DNA of 64,000 nucleotides from Haloarcula japonica DSM 6131 (GCF_000336635.1 NZ_AOLY01000002.1:40233-104232); one strand, 5' to 3'. Positions 17,458 through 25,900 are shown, counted from the first letter of the stretch. Made by a program: numbers and translations. Notes: generated from the letters alone by a model not told the origin.

Positions 17458-17888
17458 CGGCAAGGCGTTGGAGCGCCGACCCACAGGCCACGGTAGACCA
17501 GGTGGGCAGCTACTTCTACCGCCGCTCACCTGATTTTCGCACCGTCCGAACACGGCGGTTGGACACTAAATCTCCAGTTGACAGTTTACCCCCGAAGAAC
17601 ACCGGCAACCAAACAGCCGTCTGTCGGTTCTCGGCTGGCACCCCTCTGTTTCAACAGGAGATGTACCGCCGTCTTGCGGTTGGGGTGGCGAAGTTTCACA
17701 TTCACCACGGTTCGTCTGACAGCCGCAAGACGCCAGACGGGAGTCGGTTCGAGGTGAAACGAAGGGGTTCGAGGCGCGAGACCGTTTCACATGCCTGTCC
17801 GGATGAAGCGGTAGCAGGTGTCAGAGACTGCCGGAAAAATAGTCTGCAATCATCGGGTCGGGTAATAACTGCTACTAGCAGGTCCGGG
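17458..17888. other. gene-free gap with inverted repeats (possible ncRNA or decayed element)
   Basis: No frame here has protein character. It lies between the 3-prime ends of an aldo/keto reductase and radA, longer than usual for convergent genes. Two stems are visible: GTCTTGCGG-centred arms at 17668-17682 and 17720-17734 (two mismatches), and GTGAAACG (17754-17761) with CGTTTCAC (17783-17790). The reverse strand of about 17693-17720 contains TCAGACGAACC, matching the 5-prime half of the Haloferax-type CRISPR repeat as I remember it, while the rest of the match is weak. A structured RNA, a decayed mobile element or a degenerate repeat are all possible. Confidence 0.4.
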
Positions 17889-18944
17889 TTACTCGTTCAG
17901 CAGGCCGTCCTCTTCGACACGCATGACACCCTCGCCGTCCGGAAGGTTCGGCGCGTCGACGAGTTTGACGATCCGTTTGTTCCCCTTGGACTTCCGAAGG
18001 TACATCCGGAACGTGGAGGTGTGGCCGAGGATGTTGCCACCGATGGGCTGTGTCGGGTCGCCGAAGAAGGAGTCCGGATTGGAGGCGACCTGGTTCGTGA
18101 CGACGACGGCGGTGTTGTTGAGGTCGCCGACCCGCATCAGGTCGTGGAGGTGCTTGTTGAGCTTCTGCTGACGGTCGGCGAGTTCGCCACGGCCGACGTA
18201 CTCGGCCCGGAAGTGGGCGGTCAGCGAGTCGACGGCAAGCAGGCGGACGGGGAACTCCTCTTCCTGACTCTCGCTGGCGATCTCCTGGGCCTTCTCGGCC
18301 AGGAGGATCTGGTGGTTGGAGTTGAACGCCTTCGCGACGTGGATCTTCTCCAGCACGGAGGCGACGAGGTCATCAAGCAGGTCCTCGTCGGTGGGGTCTG
18401 CGTCGGCCTCCTCCTCGACGATGCCGTGGAGGACCATCGTGTCTGCCAGTACCTCGTCGGTGAGGCCCTTGACCATCTGTTCGATACGCTCGGGTCGGAA
18501 CGTGTCCTCGGAGTCGACGAAGATAGCGCTACCCTCCAGACCGCCGTGTTCGGCCGGCAGCTGGACGTTGACCGAGAGCTGGTGGGTTACCTGGGACTTC
18601 CCGGCTCCGAATTCGCCGTACACCTCGGTGATGGACTGGGTCTCGACGCCGCCACCGAGCAGGTCGTCGACCTCGTCGACGCCCCAGGAGAGTTTCCCGA
18701 TCTGTTCGCGGCGTTCGAGCACCGTCGATCCGGTTTCGAAGCCACCGATATCGGCCGCTTCGCGGGCGGCCTGGATGATGTCGGCTGCCGACGATTCGCC
18801 GATGTCGGCCGTGTTCGACAGTTCGCCGGGCGAGGCGACCGCAATCCCCTGGTAGGAGTCGTAGCCGTTGTCTTCGAGTTTCTCTGCTGTCGCCGGACCG
18901 ACACCCGGCAGCTCTTCGAGGTCCTCACTTGCGGACATGGACAT
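17889..18944 (-). CDS. radA: DNA strand-exchange recombinase RadA
   Basis: RadA is the archaeal RecA/Rad51 homologue that forms filaments on single-stranded DNA for recombination and repair. The 351-aa product has the N-terminal helix-hairpin-helix domain ([20 protein letters not shown]), the polymerisation linker, Walker [14 protein letters not shown] (110-122), Walker [13 protein letters not shown], loop regions [16 protein letters not shown] and [12 protein letters not shown], and the C-terminal [11 protein letters not shown]. No intein is present, unlike some archaeal RadA. A TATA box (CTTTATA on the reverse strand, 18963-18969) fits leaderless starts at 18944 or 18938. Upstream of the TATA box lies a TTTCAC repeat. 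Confidence 0.97.
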   Translation of the reverse strand: MSMSASEDLEELPGVGPATAEKLEDNGYDSYQGIAVASPGELSNTADIGESSAADIIQAAREAADIGGFETGSTVLERREQIGKLSWGVDEVDDLLGGGVETQSITEVYGEFGAGKSQVTHQLSVNVQLPAEHGGLEGSAIFVDSEDTFRPERIEQMVKGLTDEVLADTMVLHGIVEEEADADPTDEDLLDDLVASVLEKIHVAKAFNSNHQILLAEKAQEIASESQEEEFPVRLLAVDSLTAHFRAEYVGRGELADRQQKLNKHLHDLMRVGDLNNTAVVVTNQVASNPDSFFGDPTQPIGGNILGHTSTFRMYLRKSKGNKRIVKLVDAPNLPDGEGVMRVEEDGLLNE

Positions 18945-18962
18945 GCCTTGTGCATCTGGGGG

Positions 18963-19002
18963 TATAAAGCCTCGTTAACACCAGAGTGAAAGTGAAAGTG
19001 TG
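18963..19002 (-). promoter_or_regulatory. radA promoter with TTTCAC direct repeats
   Basis: On the radA strand, TATA CTTTATA is at 18969-18963. About 15-31 bp further upstream lies CACTTTCACTTTCACTC (19000-18984), two exact TTTCAC units in tandem plus partial flanks. This is where an archaeal activator would sit relative to BRE/TATA. radA is known to be damage-inducible in haloarchaea; linking this repeat to that response is inference. Confidence 0.5.
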
Positions 19003-19068
19003 GGACGGCAGCGGGACGGTTCGGGACGGAATCGGGAGTTTTAGATGGGGAGGGGAGTGGAAGTGCGG

Positions 19069-19539
19069 TCAAAACGGACTCAAACCGGGGACCGCCCGAC
19101 CAAGGGAGAAGAGCAACAGCGCCCCTAGCAAAAAGAGCCCAGTCAACACCCTCTCGGACACTGGTAGTATCCCTTCGCCGAACGCACCGACAAGGAGGAG
19201 GGTAATGGCAGCCATACCGGGAACCGGTCTGGAGCGGATCGAGTGCCAACGCAGCCACAGCGACCACTGGAGGCCGTCAAGCTGTGAGATAATGCGTGTC
19301 GCAAATGAGCGACGTGCGTCCGGGTTCTCGGCGGGCTCGAGCGTATCGAGGTCCCCGCGAGCGACCGTCACCACTTCGCCGGTGTGGACCCGACGGCCGG
19401 CCGCGTCGCCGACTAACAGCAGCGTCACGGAATCATCGTCCGTGCCGACGATGCGGTAGACACCGTCGGGAACGCGGCTGTCGGGGCCGGCCGCAGTCGG
19501 CCGGACGTGATTGCCGGGATCGACGCCGCCGTCGGTCAT
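19069..19539 (-). CDS. haloarchaeal membrane protein with N-terminal soluble domain
   Basis: A 156-aa protein: a soluble N-terminal 85 residues containing VPDGVYRIVGTDDDSVTLLL and GRRVHTGEVVTVARGDL, which looks like a small beta domain, then two membrane helices (about residues 106-123 and 130-148). It starts 1 bp after the stop of pspAB, so translation is probably coupled. The frame runs further up, but only the ATG at 19539 gives matching codon character. With htpX and pspAB it may belong to a membrane-stress response. No named family. Confidence 0.7.
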   Translation of the reverse strand: MTDGGVDPGNHVRPTAAGPDSRVPDGVYRIVGTDDDSVTLLLVGDAAGRRVHTGEVVTVARGDLDTLEPAENPDARRSFATRIISQLDGLQWSLWLRWHSIRSRPVPGMAAITLLLVGAFGEGILPVSERVLTGLFLLGALLLFSLGRAVPGLSPF

Positions 19540-19540
19540 G

Positions 19541-20158
19541 TCACTCCCAGGGGTGGTAGCCGGGGCGGTCAGGCCACAGCGGATACCAGTACTCCTTGTC
19601 GTCCTCGACGGAGATCTCGTCGCTGAGATTGCTGTCCAGTTTGAATTCTGCGGAGGTGTTGCGCTCGTGGCTGTCGTGGGGGTCCGGCGCGAACGGATAG
19701 TACGCGCCCCGTCGGAAGGAGTACACCCAGTAGACGGTCTGGTCGTCGCGCGTGTGCTCGAACGCGAACAGCGCCGCGAGCAGGCGCGAGCCGTAGCGCC
19801 GCTCGACGAGCGTGTCCGCGGCGAAGTGAATCGACGTGAGCAGGTCCTCGAAGTCGTTGTCGTGCAGGACGACCCACTGGTAGCCGTGGTCGTCGGTCTC
19901 GAAGGTCGCCCGTGTCCCCGTCTCGACCATCCCCGCGTCGAGGATGGACTCGACCTCGTCGACGGCATCTTGGAAGTCTGTACTATCCACGTCGGCGAAA
20001 CACAGCGCCGCCTCGCCGGTCGACTCGTACCCCAGGTCGGCCTCCATCGTGATGTAGGCGGTACTCATCCCGAACAGGTCATCAGGGTCGGCATCGCGCG
20101 TCGCGTCGGCCTCGGCTTTCACCCCGAGAACGCTCTTGAGTCCGTCGAGCAGTCCCAT
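19541..20158 (-). CDS. pspAB: PspA-associated protein PspAB
   Basis: A 205-aa protein of the family labelled PspA-associated PspAB. The signature start MGLLDGLKSVLGVKAEADAT, then FGMSTAYITMEADLGY, GYQWVVLHDNDFEDLLTSIH and the tail KEYWYPLWPDRPGYHPWE are characteristic. The family is encoded beside the HtpX protease in many haloarchaea, as here (htpX ends 104 bp upstream on the same strand). Its role is presumed to be in envelope or protein-quality stress, but no activity is established. The next gene starts 1 bp after its stop. Confidence 0.85.
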   Translation of the reverse strand: MGLLDGLKSVLGVKAEADATRDADPDDLFGMSTAYITMEADLGYESTGEAALCFADVDSTDFQDAVDEVESILDAGMVETGTRATFETDDHGYQWVVLHDNDFEDLLTSIHFAADTLVERRYGSRLLAALFAFEHTRDDQTVYWVYSFRRGAYYPFAPDPHDSHERNTSAEFKLDSNLSDEISVEDDKEYWYPLWPDRPGYHPWE

Positions 20159-20262
20159 ATGCGAGCCCCTACGGGCCGGAGCCCAAGGTGGTTTGCGTCT
20201 CGACTAGTCGGTGGGTCTGTATTCGGTGACGCGTATTCGAACAGCCAGAACGCCAGCTAAAA

Positions 20263-21141
20263 TTAGCGGCCTTCGAGTTCGCGTTCGAGGTTCTGGAGGC
20301 GGTCGATGCGCTTCTCGGTCGAGGGGTGAGTGCTGGCCAGACGGCCGATCCAGCCGACGCTGATCGGGATGATGAAGAAAGCGTTCATCTCAGCCTGGTC
20401 ACGCATATCGTCTTTCGGGACTTTGTCCATCCGACCGTCGATTTTCATCAGCGCGTTCGCAAGGGCGGCGGGCTTGCCGGTAATCATCGCGCCGCCGCGG
20501 TCGGCAGCGTACTCGCGGTAGCGGCTGAGCGTCCGAATCAACAGGAACGAGATGATCCAGACGACCAGCGAGATGAGGATGGCGACGATGACGGGGACCT
20601 GTTGCCCGCCGCGTTCGCGGCCGCCGCTGAACAGCCAACCCCAGCGGACGATGAGGAAGGCAATCGTCGAGAGAAACGACGCGATGGTCATCACCATCAC
20701 GTCGCGGTTCTTGATGTGGGCCAGTTCGTGGGCGATGACGCCTTCCAGTTCGTCCTGGTCCAGCGTGTCCATGATGCCCGTCGTCACGCAGACAGCCGAA
20801 CTGCTCTTTGACCGGCCGGTGGCGAAGGCGTTGGGCACCCGGGAGTCGGCGACGGCGACTTTCGGCTTCGGGAGGTCGGCCTGCTGGGCGAGGCGGTCGA
20901 CGGTCCGGTGGAGTTCCGGATACTCCTCCGGTTCGACCGTCCGGGCCCCCATCGAGTACAGGGCGAGCTTGTCGCTGAAGAAGAACTGCGCGCCCAGGAA
21001 CAGCCCCATGACGACGACGATGAGCGCGAGGTTCTCGAAATACAGCGTGAGCGCTCCGATAAAGACGAGATATAGCGCGAACAGCAGGAACATCGTCAGG
21101 GCCATCCGGCCACGGAGCCCCCAGTCTGTTTGCCATTCCAT
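20263..21141 (-). CDS. htpX: membrane zinc metalloprotease HtpX
   Basis: M48-family integral-membrane protease that degrades damaged or misfolded membrane proteins. The 292-aa product has two N-terminal helices (about residues 12-30 and 36-54), the zinc motif HELAH (138-142) in LEGVIAHELAHIKNRDVMV, two further helices, and the third ligand Glu in YREYAADRGGA. The end carries the SVGWIGRLASTHPSTEKRIDRL block. It is divergent from nmd3 and leads into pspAB and a small membrane protein, forming a likely membrane-stress unit. Confidence 0.95.
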   Translation of the reverse strand: MEWQTDWGLRGRMALTMFLLFALYLVFIGALTLYFENLALIVVVMGLFLGAQFFFSDKLALYSMGARTVEPEEYPELHRTVDRLAQQADLPKPKVAVADSRVPNAFATGRSKSSSAVCVTTGIMDTLDQDELEGVIAHELAHIKNRDVMVMTIASFLSTIAFLIVRWGWLFSGGRERGGQQVPVIVAILISLVVWIISFLLIRTLSRYREYAADRGGAMITGKPAALANALMKIDGRMDKVPKDDMRDQAEMNAFFIIPISVGWIGRLASTHPSTEKRIDRLQNLERELEGR

Positions 21142-21263
21142 ACGCAGTGATAGACGGTCGACACTCTAAAACCTCGCTATCATGGGAAAGTACCACACGG
21201 CAGGCGAGCGGCCCCGGCAGTCGGAACACACGGCTTAAACGGTTCAGTACAGTAGGACCGGTA

Positions 21264-22409
21264 ATGAGCCGGTCGGGAGAGTTCTGTCCACGCTGCGGCG
21301 ACGAGATACCGGAGGGCACCGATGAGCGCCCGGAGCTTGCGGGTGCTGGCGGCCAGCGCAACTCCGAGCACGTCCTCTGTGACGCCTGCTACTTCGAGGA
21401 GTTCGATCTGGTGGACGCCCCCGACACCATTCAGGTGCGGGTCTGTTCGCGGTGTGGCGCGGTCCACAAGGGGAACCGCTGGGTCGACATCGGCGCGGAG
21501 GACTACACCGACATCGCCGTCGAGCAGGTCAGCGAGGCGCTGGGCATCCACGTCGACGCCCAGTCGGTCGCCTGGCAGGTCGCTCCCGAGCAACTCGACA
21601 AGAACAACATCCGGATGCACGCGGAGTTCTCCGGCGTCATCCGCGGGACGCCGGTCACCGAGGAGGTCACCGTCCCCGTCCGCATCTCCCGGCAGACGTG
21701 CAAGCGCTGCGGGAAGATCGCCGGGGGCTCCTTCGCCAGCATCGTCCAGGTGCGGGCCGACGGGCGCGTGCCGACCGACGATGAGCGCGAGCGGGCCGAA
21801 GAAATCGCCCAGGAGTACGTCGCCGCCCGCGAGGAGACCGGCGACCGCAACGCCTTCATCACCGAGACCAAGTCCGTCGACGACGGGCTGGACATGAAGA
21901 TCTCAACCAACCAGATGGGGCTGGGCATCGCCAAGCGCATCACCGCCCAGCTTGGGGGCTCGTACTCCGATTCGCGGCGGCTTATCTCCGAAGACGAAGA
22001 CGGCCAGGAGCTGTACCGGATGACCTACGCCGTCCGCCTGCCTCGCTACCGACAGGGCGAGGTCATCGACCCGGAGGACGGCGACGGGCCGGTGCTGGTC
22101 CGCTCGGTCCAGGGGAACCTCAAGGGCGTCCGGCTGGCGACCGGCGAGGACTACGAGGCGAGTTTCGAGGACGGCGAGACGCCCGACGCCCGCCGGCTGG
22201 GGTTCCAAGAAGACGCCCAGACGACGACGCTCGTCGCCGTTGAGGACGATAGGGCCGTCCAGGTCCTCGACCCTGAAACCTTCGAGAGCAAGACCGTCCC
22301 GCGGCCGGACTACCTCGACACCGACGCTGACGAAGTGCCTGTGCTGAAGAGTCACACCGGGTTGCACATCCTTCCGGACGAGGAAGCCGACACGGATACC
22401 GATGAGTGA
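21264..22409 (+). CDS. nmd3: NMD3 family protein
   Basis: Archaeal homologue of the eukaryotic 60S export adaptor Nmd3; in archaea it presumably acts in large-subunit assembly, quality control or tRNA-site probing. The 381-aa product starts MSRSGEFCPRCGDEIPEG with a CPRC knuckle and continues with CDAC, CSRCG and CKRCG knuckles, giving the cysteine-rich N-terminal domain of two zinc sites. A middle domain with TNQMGLGIAKRITAQLGGSY and a beta-rich C-terminal part follow. The frame opens earlier, but the ATG at 21264 is the only start consistent with the family. The last 8 bp overlap the next gene, so translation is coupled. Confidence 0.9.
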   Translation: MSRSGEFCPRCGDEIPEGTDERPELAGAGGQRNSEHVLCDACYFEEFDLVDAPDTIQVRVCSRCGAVHKGNRWVDIGAEDYTDIAVEQVSEALGIHVDAQSVAWQVAPEQLDKNNIRMHAEFSGVIRGTPVTEEVTVPVRISRQTCKRCGKIAGGSFASIVQVRADGRVPTDDERERAEEIAQEYVAAREETGDRNAFITETKSVDDGLDMKISTNQMGLGIAKRITAQLGGSYSDSRRLISEDEDGQELYRMTYAVRLPRYRQGEVIDPEDGDGPVLVRSVQGNLKGVRLATGEDYEASFEDGETPDARRLGFQEDAQTTTLVAVEDDRAVQVLDPETFESKTVPRPDYLDTDADEVPVLKSHTGLHILPDEEADTDTDE

Positions 22410-23511
22410 GGACGGTGCTGGCCGCGAGTCGGGCGAGACGGACGACCAGCGCCTCGCCGCCGTCGTCGATAAACTCCGCTCGCAGGCGGCCATCGAATCC
22501 CTGCGGGCCGAGGGCGTCTACGACGACACCAGAAGCGTCACCGAGTGGACCGAGGACAGCGTCGCTATTCCGGTAACTGCCCCACCCCAGGAGACGCAGT
22601 TCCGGGAGATCGTCCGACAGGTCGGCGAGCGACGTCTCAAAACGCTCGATGACCACCTCCGGGAGCGCGGCTGGACCGACGCGGAAATCGATGCCGCCCC
22701 GAGTTCCTGGGCCGTCCTTGGCTCCGTCGTGCTGGTCGACATCGGCGACAGCCCCCGGCCAGCAGAAGTCGGCGACGCGCTGTTGGCGCTCCACGGCGAA
22801 GCCGAGACGGTGCTGGCCCGCCACGGAATCTCCGGCGAACACCGCGAGCCCAGCGTCGAGGTTATCGCCGGCGACGGCGACACCGAGACGGTCCACACCG
22901 AACACGGCACGCGCTACGCGATGGACCTCGCGGAAGTGATGTTCTCGCCCGGCAATAAGGCCGAGCGGGCACGGATGGGTGACGTCGTCAGCGAGGGGCG
23001 GGGGACCCGGCCCTCGGAACGGACGAGCGGTGAAGCCGCGAGCGAGGACGGCGAGCGCGTACTGGACATGTTCGCCGGCATCGGCTACTTCACCCTCCCG
23101 ATGGCCCGCGCCGGCGCGAACGTCACCGCCGTCGAACGCAATCCGACCGCGTTCCGGTTTCTCGTCGAGAACGTCATGCTGAACGACGTAGACGCACAAG
23201 TCCACCCCTACCGGGCCGACTGTCGTGATGTCGTTCCGAGGTTCGCCGAGGAGGGGCGAGCTGACCGAGTGGTGATGGGGTACTACGAGGCGCACGAATA
23301 CCTCGACAGCGCGCTTGAGGCGCTCGCGCCCGGCGGCGTCCTCCACATGCACGAGGCGACGCCGGACGCGCTGGTGTTCGACCGCCCCATCGAGCGGCTG
23401 GAAGCGGCGGCAGCCGAAGCGGGTCGGGACGTGGAGATTCTGGACACCCGCCGCGTCAAGGAGTACAGCGAGGGCGTCGCCCACGTCGTCATCGACGCCA
23501 GAATCGAGTGA
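22402..23511 (+). CDS. Taw2/Trm5-family SAM-dependent tRNA enzyme
   Basis: A 369-aa class I SAM-binding enzyme of the Trm5/TYW2 group acting on position 37 of tRNA. The SAM-binding loop is VLDMFAGIGYFTLPMA and motif 2 is VTAVERNPTAF. The post-IV segment reads RVVMGYYEAHEYLDSALEAL, with G-Y where Trm5 methyltransferases carry N-L-P, favouring Taw2 (aminocarboxypropyl transfer in wyosine synthesis) over m1G methylation. A low-complexity S-E-R-T-S-G-E-A insertion interrupts the SAM domain entrance. The start overlaps nmd3 by 8 bp. I leave the symbol blank because the two reactions cannot be separated with certainty. Confidence 0.83.
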   Translation: MSEDGAGRESGETDDQRLAAVVDKLRSQAAIESLRAEGVYDDTRSVTEWTEDSVAIPVTAPPQETQFREIVRQVGERRLKTLDDHLRERGWTDAEIDAAPSSWAVLGSVVLVDIGDSPRPAEVGDALLALHGEAETVLARHGISGEHREPSVEVIAGDGDTETVHTEHGTRYAMDLAEVMFSPGNKAERARMGDVVSEGRGTRPSERTSGEAASEDGERVLDMFAGIGYFTLPMARAGANVTAVERNPTAFRFLVENVMLNDVDAQVHPYRADCRDVVPRFAEEGRADRVVMGYYEAHEYLDSALEALAPGGVLHMHEATPDALVFDRPIERLEAAAAEAGRDVEILDTRRVKEYSEGVAHVVIDARIE

Positions 23512-23833
23512 CTGCTGTGTAGACCGTGACAGCACAGGGCCCGCGAAGTCACCGTATCCGCATCTGTGTAAAGAAAGTAATACTACTTCGAGCGGCGACA
23601 CAGACAAGCCGCTCGCGGCGGTCGAGAGAATAAGTTGACATGAACTTAGTTTCTGAAACCATCGTTTTAGTCCCTCTCAAAGGATTATAGTGAACGGTGC
23701 TCGGTTTTGACGGTTCCCTCGACAGGGGAAATTGGGAGAGAGTTCGGACGGAGTCCCGGCCCAGTCCCGAGGAAATCATGTCAAATTTCGGAAAATTGGT
23801 TTAGGGTGGGCCTGTCTCGGTAGTGATGTAGCC
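23512..23833. other. 322-bp gene-free stretch upstream of the ferritin-like gene
   Basis: No frame here shows real coding character; one 76-codon reverse frame is probably chance. The right end carries a TATA-like TTGGTTTAGG at about 23797-23806, matching a leaderless start at 23834. ATTATAGTGAAC at 23684-23695 repeats the half-site of the palindrome at 3553. A second A+T-rich patch lies at 23570-23586. Confidence 0.45.
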
Positions 23834-25144
23834 ATGAACCCATCCGCCGACACATCCGACCGGACGCGACGCGCATTCCTCGGTACGACCGCCTCGCTGA
23901 GCCTGGCCGCGCTGGCCGGGTGCGCGGGGAGCGGCGACAGCGATGCGGGCACGACGGAGACCGATGCGATGGAGACGGAACCGATGGAAACCGAGACGGA
24001 GATGATGGAGACGGAGACCGAGACGCCGACGCCGCCGGCCGACGACGTGCCCATCCTGAACTACGCGCTGACGCTGGAACACTTAGAGAACGCCTTCTAC
24101 CGCGAGGGCCTGGAGACGTTCAGTGACGACGAGCTGATGACCGCCGATGTCCTCGCCGACTTCGGTGAGCGCGTGCGAATGGAAGTGCCCGACTACCTCC
24201 GCACCGTCAGCGAGCACGAGGCCGCCCACGTCAGCGCCATCAGCGACACCGTCGAGCAACTAAACGGGACGCCGGTCAAGGAGGCCGAGTACGACTTCGG
24301 TTACGAGACCCCCAGCGAGTTCCTCGCTGTCGCCGAAGCGCTCGAAAACACCGGCGTCGCCGCCTACGCCGGGGCCGCACCAAAGGTCGTGAACAACGAC
24401 GTGCTGGCCGCGGCCGCGGGCATCCACAGCGTCGAGGCCCGACACGCCGCCTTCCTGAACCTCGTCAACGGTACCTCGCCGTTCCCAGCGGCCGTCGACG
24501 AGGCCAGTTCGATGAGCGAGGTGCTAGAGGTTGCCGGGCAATTCGTCACGAGCGAGGTTGATGCGAGCGTCTACGAACTCGACGACGACCGCGCGACCCC
24601 AGATCGGAAGGCTGACGACGACACCTCCGACGTGGACGTCCTGAACTACGCGCTGACGCTCGAACACTTAGAGAACGCCTTCTACCGCGAGGGCCTGGAG
24701 ACGTTCAGTGACGACGAACTGATCGAGGCCGATGTTCTATCCTCGTTCGGCGACGGGGTCCGAACGATAGTGCCCGACCATATCCGAACAGTCGGTGACC
24801 ACGAGGCCGCCCACGTGACCGCTCTCAGCGACACGGTCGAGAAGCTCGGCGGGACGCCGGTCGAAGAGGCCGAATACGACTTCGGCTACGAGACCCCCAG
24901 CGAATTCTTCGGCGTCGCGAGGGCCCTGGAGAACACCGGCGTCGCCGCCTACAAGGGTGCGGCACCGACGGTATCGAACGACCAGGTGTTCTCGGCCGCA
25001 ATCGGCATCCACAGCGTCGAGGCCCGCCACGCCGCCATGCTCAACGAACTCAACGCTGAATCACCCTTCCCCAACGGCGTCGACGAGCCCCAGACGATGG
25101 CCGAGGTCACCGAAATCGCCGGCCAGTTCATCGTCGAAAACTGA
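23834..25144 (+). CDS. Tat-exported lipoprotein with two ferritin-like domains
   Basis: A 436-aa secreted protein: twin-arginine signal (T-R-R-A-F-L-G) and lipobox ALAGCAGS (cleavage before Cys) anchor it to the membrane exterior. An acidic Thr/Glu-rich linker follows, then two copies of the Ferritin_2-type (desiccation-related, PF13668-like) domain, each beginning LNYALTLEHLENAFYREGLE and ending with HSVEARHAA and a G-Q-F-(V/I) segment. The Glu and His residues of the four-helix bundle are conserved in both copies. The two domains are offset by exactly 195 codons and share an 84-nt block with only two differences. Role unknown: iron or oxidative protection is a guess. Confidence 0.88.
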   Translation: MNPSADTSDRTRRAFLGTTASLSLAALAGCAGSGDSDAGTTETDAMETEPMETETEMMETETETPTPPADDVPILNYALTLEHLENAFYREGLETFSDDELMTADVLADFGERVRMEVPDYLRTVSEHEAAHVSAISDTVEQLNGTPVKEAEYDFGYETPSEFLAVAEALENTGVAAYAGAAPKVVNNDVLAAAAGIHSVEARHAAFLNLVNGTSPFPAAVDEASSMSEVLEVAGQFVTSEVDASVYELDDDRATPDRKADDDTSDVDVLNYALTLEHLENAFYREGLETFSDDELIEADVLSSFGDGVRTIVPDHIRTVGDHEAAHVTALSDTVEKLGGTPVEEAEYDFGYETPSEFFGVARALENTGVAAYKGAAPTVSNDQVFSAAIGIHSVEARHAAMLNELNAESPFPNGVDEPQTMAEVTEIAGQFIVEN

Positions 25145-25216
25145 GCGTGAGGCGGGTGCAATGGAACGTCGGCGGAGTCGACGGTCTTAGGTAGGCTGCT
25201 TGAGTGGGCCATAGCA

Positions 25217-25498
25217 ATGGAGGCGGTCCTCTGGTACGTGCTCGCAGGGACGCGTGGCGGGTACAACCGCGCTCGTATCCTGCGCGGCATCGACGAGCGC
25301 CCCCGGAATCCAAATCAGCTCGCGGAGGACTTAGACCTCAACTACGACACCGTTAGACACCACCTTGACGTGCTGACCGACAACGAGGTGGTGACCGCCA
25401 GCGGCGACGACTACGGCGCGGTGTACTTGCCGTCGGAGACGGCCCGGAACCACTGGTCACTCGTCGAAGAGATACTCGAGACACTAGACAATGACTGA
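25217..25498 (+). CDS. winged-helix regulator of a membrane-protein module
   Basis: A 93-aa winged helix-turn-helix protein. The DNA-binding unit is RARILRGIDERPRNPNQLAE followed by DLDLNYDTVRHHLDVLTDNE and a wing VVTASGDDYGAVYLPS; this is the ArsR/HTH_24-like layout typical of haloarchaeal one-component regulators. A TATA-like CTTAGGTAG near 25189 fits a leaderless start at 25217. Its stop codon overlaps the start of a 20-codon ORF, which in turn overlaps a three-helix membrane protein. A parallel module lies at 28123-29088. Ligand and targets unknown; no metal-binding cysteines. Confidence 0.85.
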   Translation: MEAVLWYVLAGTRGGYNRARILRGIDERPRNPNQLAEDLDLNYDTVRHHLDVLTDNEVVTASGDDYGAVYLPSETARNHWSLVEEILETLDND

Positions 25499-25553
25499 GA
25501 ATCCCCACAGCCCCGAGACGACCGGCGATCCACGGACGGAGGCGCGCCGATGA
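25491..25553 (+). CDS. 20-codon ORF bridging the regulator and membrane protein
   Basis: ATG at 25491 lies inside the last codons of the regulator (whose TGA is 25496-25498); its own TGA (25551-25553) overlaps the ATG (25550) of the membrane protein as ATGA. The peptide, M-T-E-N-P-H-S-P-E-T-T-G-D-P-R-T-E-A-R-R, is polar with no domain. The exact overlaps at both ends suggest a translational relay carrying ribosomes from one gene to the next rather than a functional peptide. Chance cannot be excluded without conservation data. Confidence 0.4.
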   Translation: MTENPHSPETTGDPRTEARR

Positions 25554-25855
25554 GTCTCTGGCTCGACCTGGCCCGCATCGCGAGCGCCCTGAACGTCCTG
25601 TTGCTCCTCGCACTCGGAGCAGTGTGGGCACGGAGTTACCTCCGGCTGCGCTCGAAGCACACGCTCGGAATGTTGGTGTTCGCGGCGCTGCTCTGCGTCG
25701 AGAACGGCTTCGCCCTCTACGTCTACTTCCTCGACCCAATACTGACGGCCTGGTTCAGCAACCAGGTGCCCGACCCTGCCTGGCAGGCGATGGCCGCGTT
25801 CCACGTCCTCGAAACGGCCGCGCTGGCCTTTCTGACGTGGGTCACGATGGACTGA
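25550..25855 (+). CDS. three-helix membrane protein paired with an HTH regulator
   Basis: A 101-aa hydrophobic protein with three predicted membrane helices (about residues 8-25, 38-60 and 79-97). The basic loop A-R-S-Y-L-R-L-R-S-K after the first helix indicates the cytoplasmic side. It resembles the small proteins I associate with DUF7521, which also sit beside HTH genes; the number is from memory. Its ATG overlaps the stop of the 20-codon ORF. A membrane sensor or sequestering partner for the winged-helix regulator is a reasonable hypothesis, not shown by the sequence. Confidence 0.7.
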   Translation: MSLWLDLARIASALNVLLLLALGAVWARSYLRLRSKHTLGMLVFAALLCVENGFALYVYFLDPILTAWFSNQVPDPAWQAMAAFHVLETAALAFLTWVTMD

Positions 25856-25900
25856 GCGGACGTCGTAACGCCTAATTAGCCGAGTCCTCAAGGAGAGGGC

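Noticed and set aside
17693..17720. CRISPR array
   Set aside because: Only one imperfect repeat-like stretch, no spacers, no second copy and no cas genes; kept only as a finding.
17502..18989. 495-codon forward frame opposite radA
   Set aside because: Most of it is antisense to radA; the part in the gap has no protein character.
22120..23607. 495-codon reverse frame opposite nmd3 and the Taw2/Trm5 gene
   Set aside because: Shadow of two well-supported genes; no motif.
23549..23779. 76-codon reverse ORF in the gap before the ferritin-like gene
   Set aside because: No domain, unusual composition, overlaps probable promoter elements of the ferritin-like gene.
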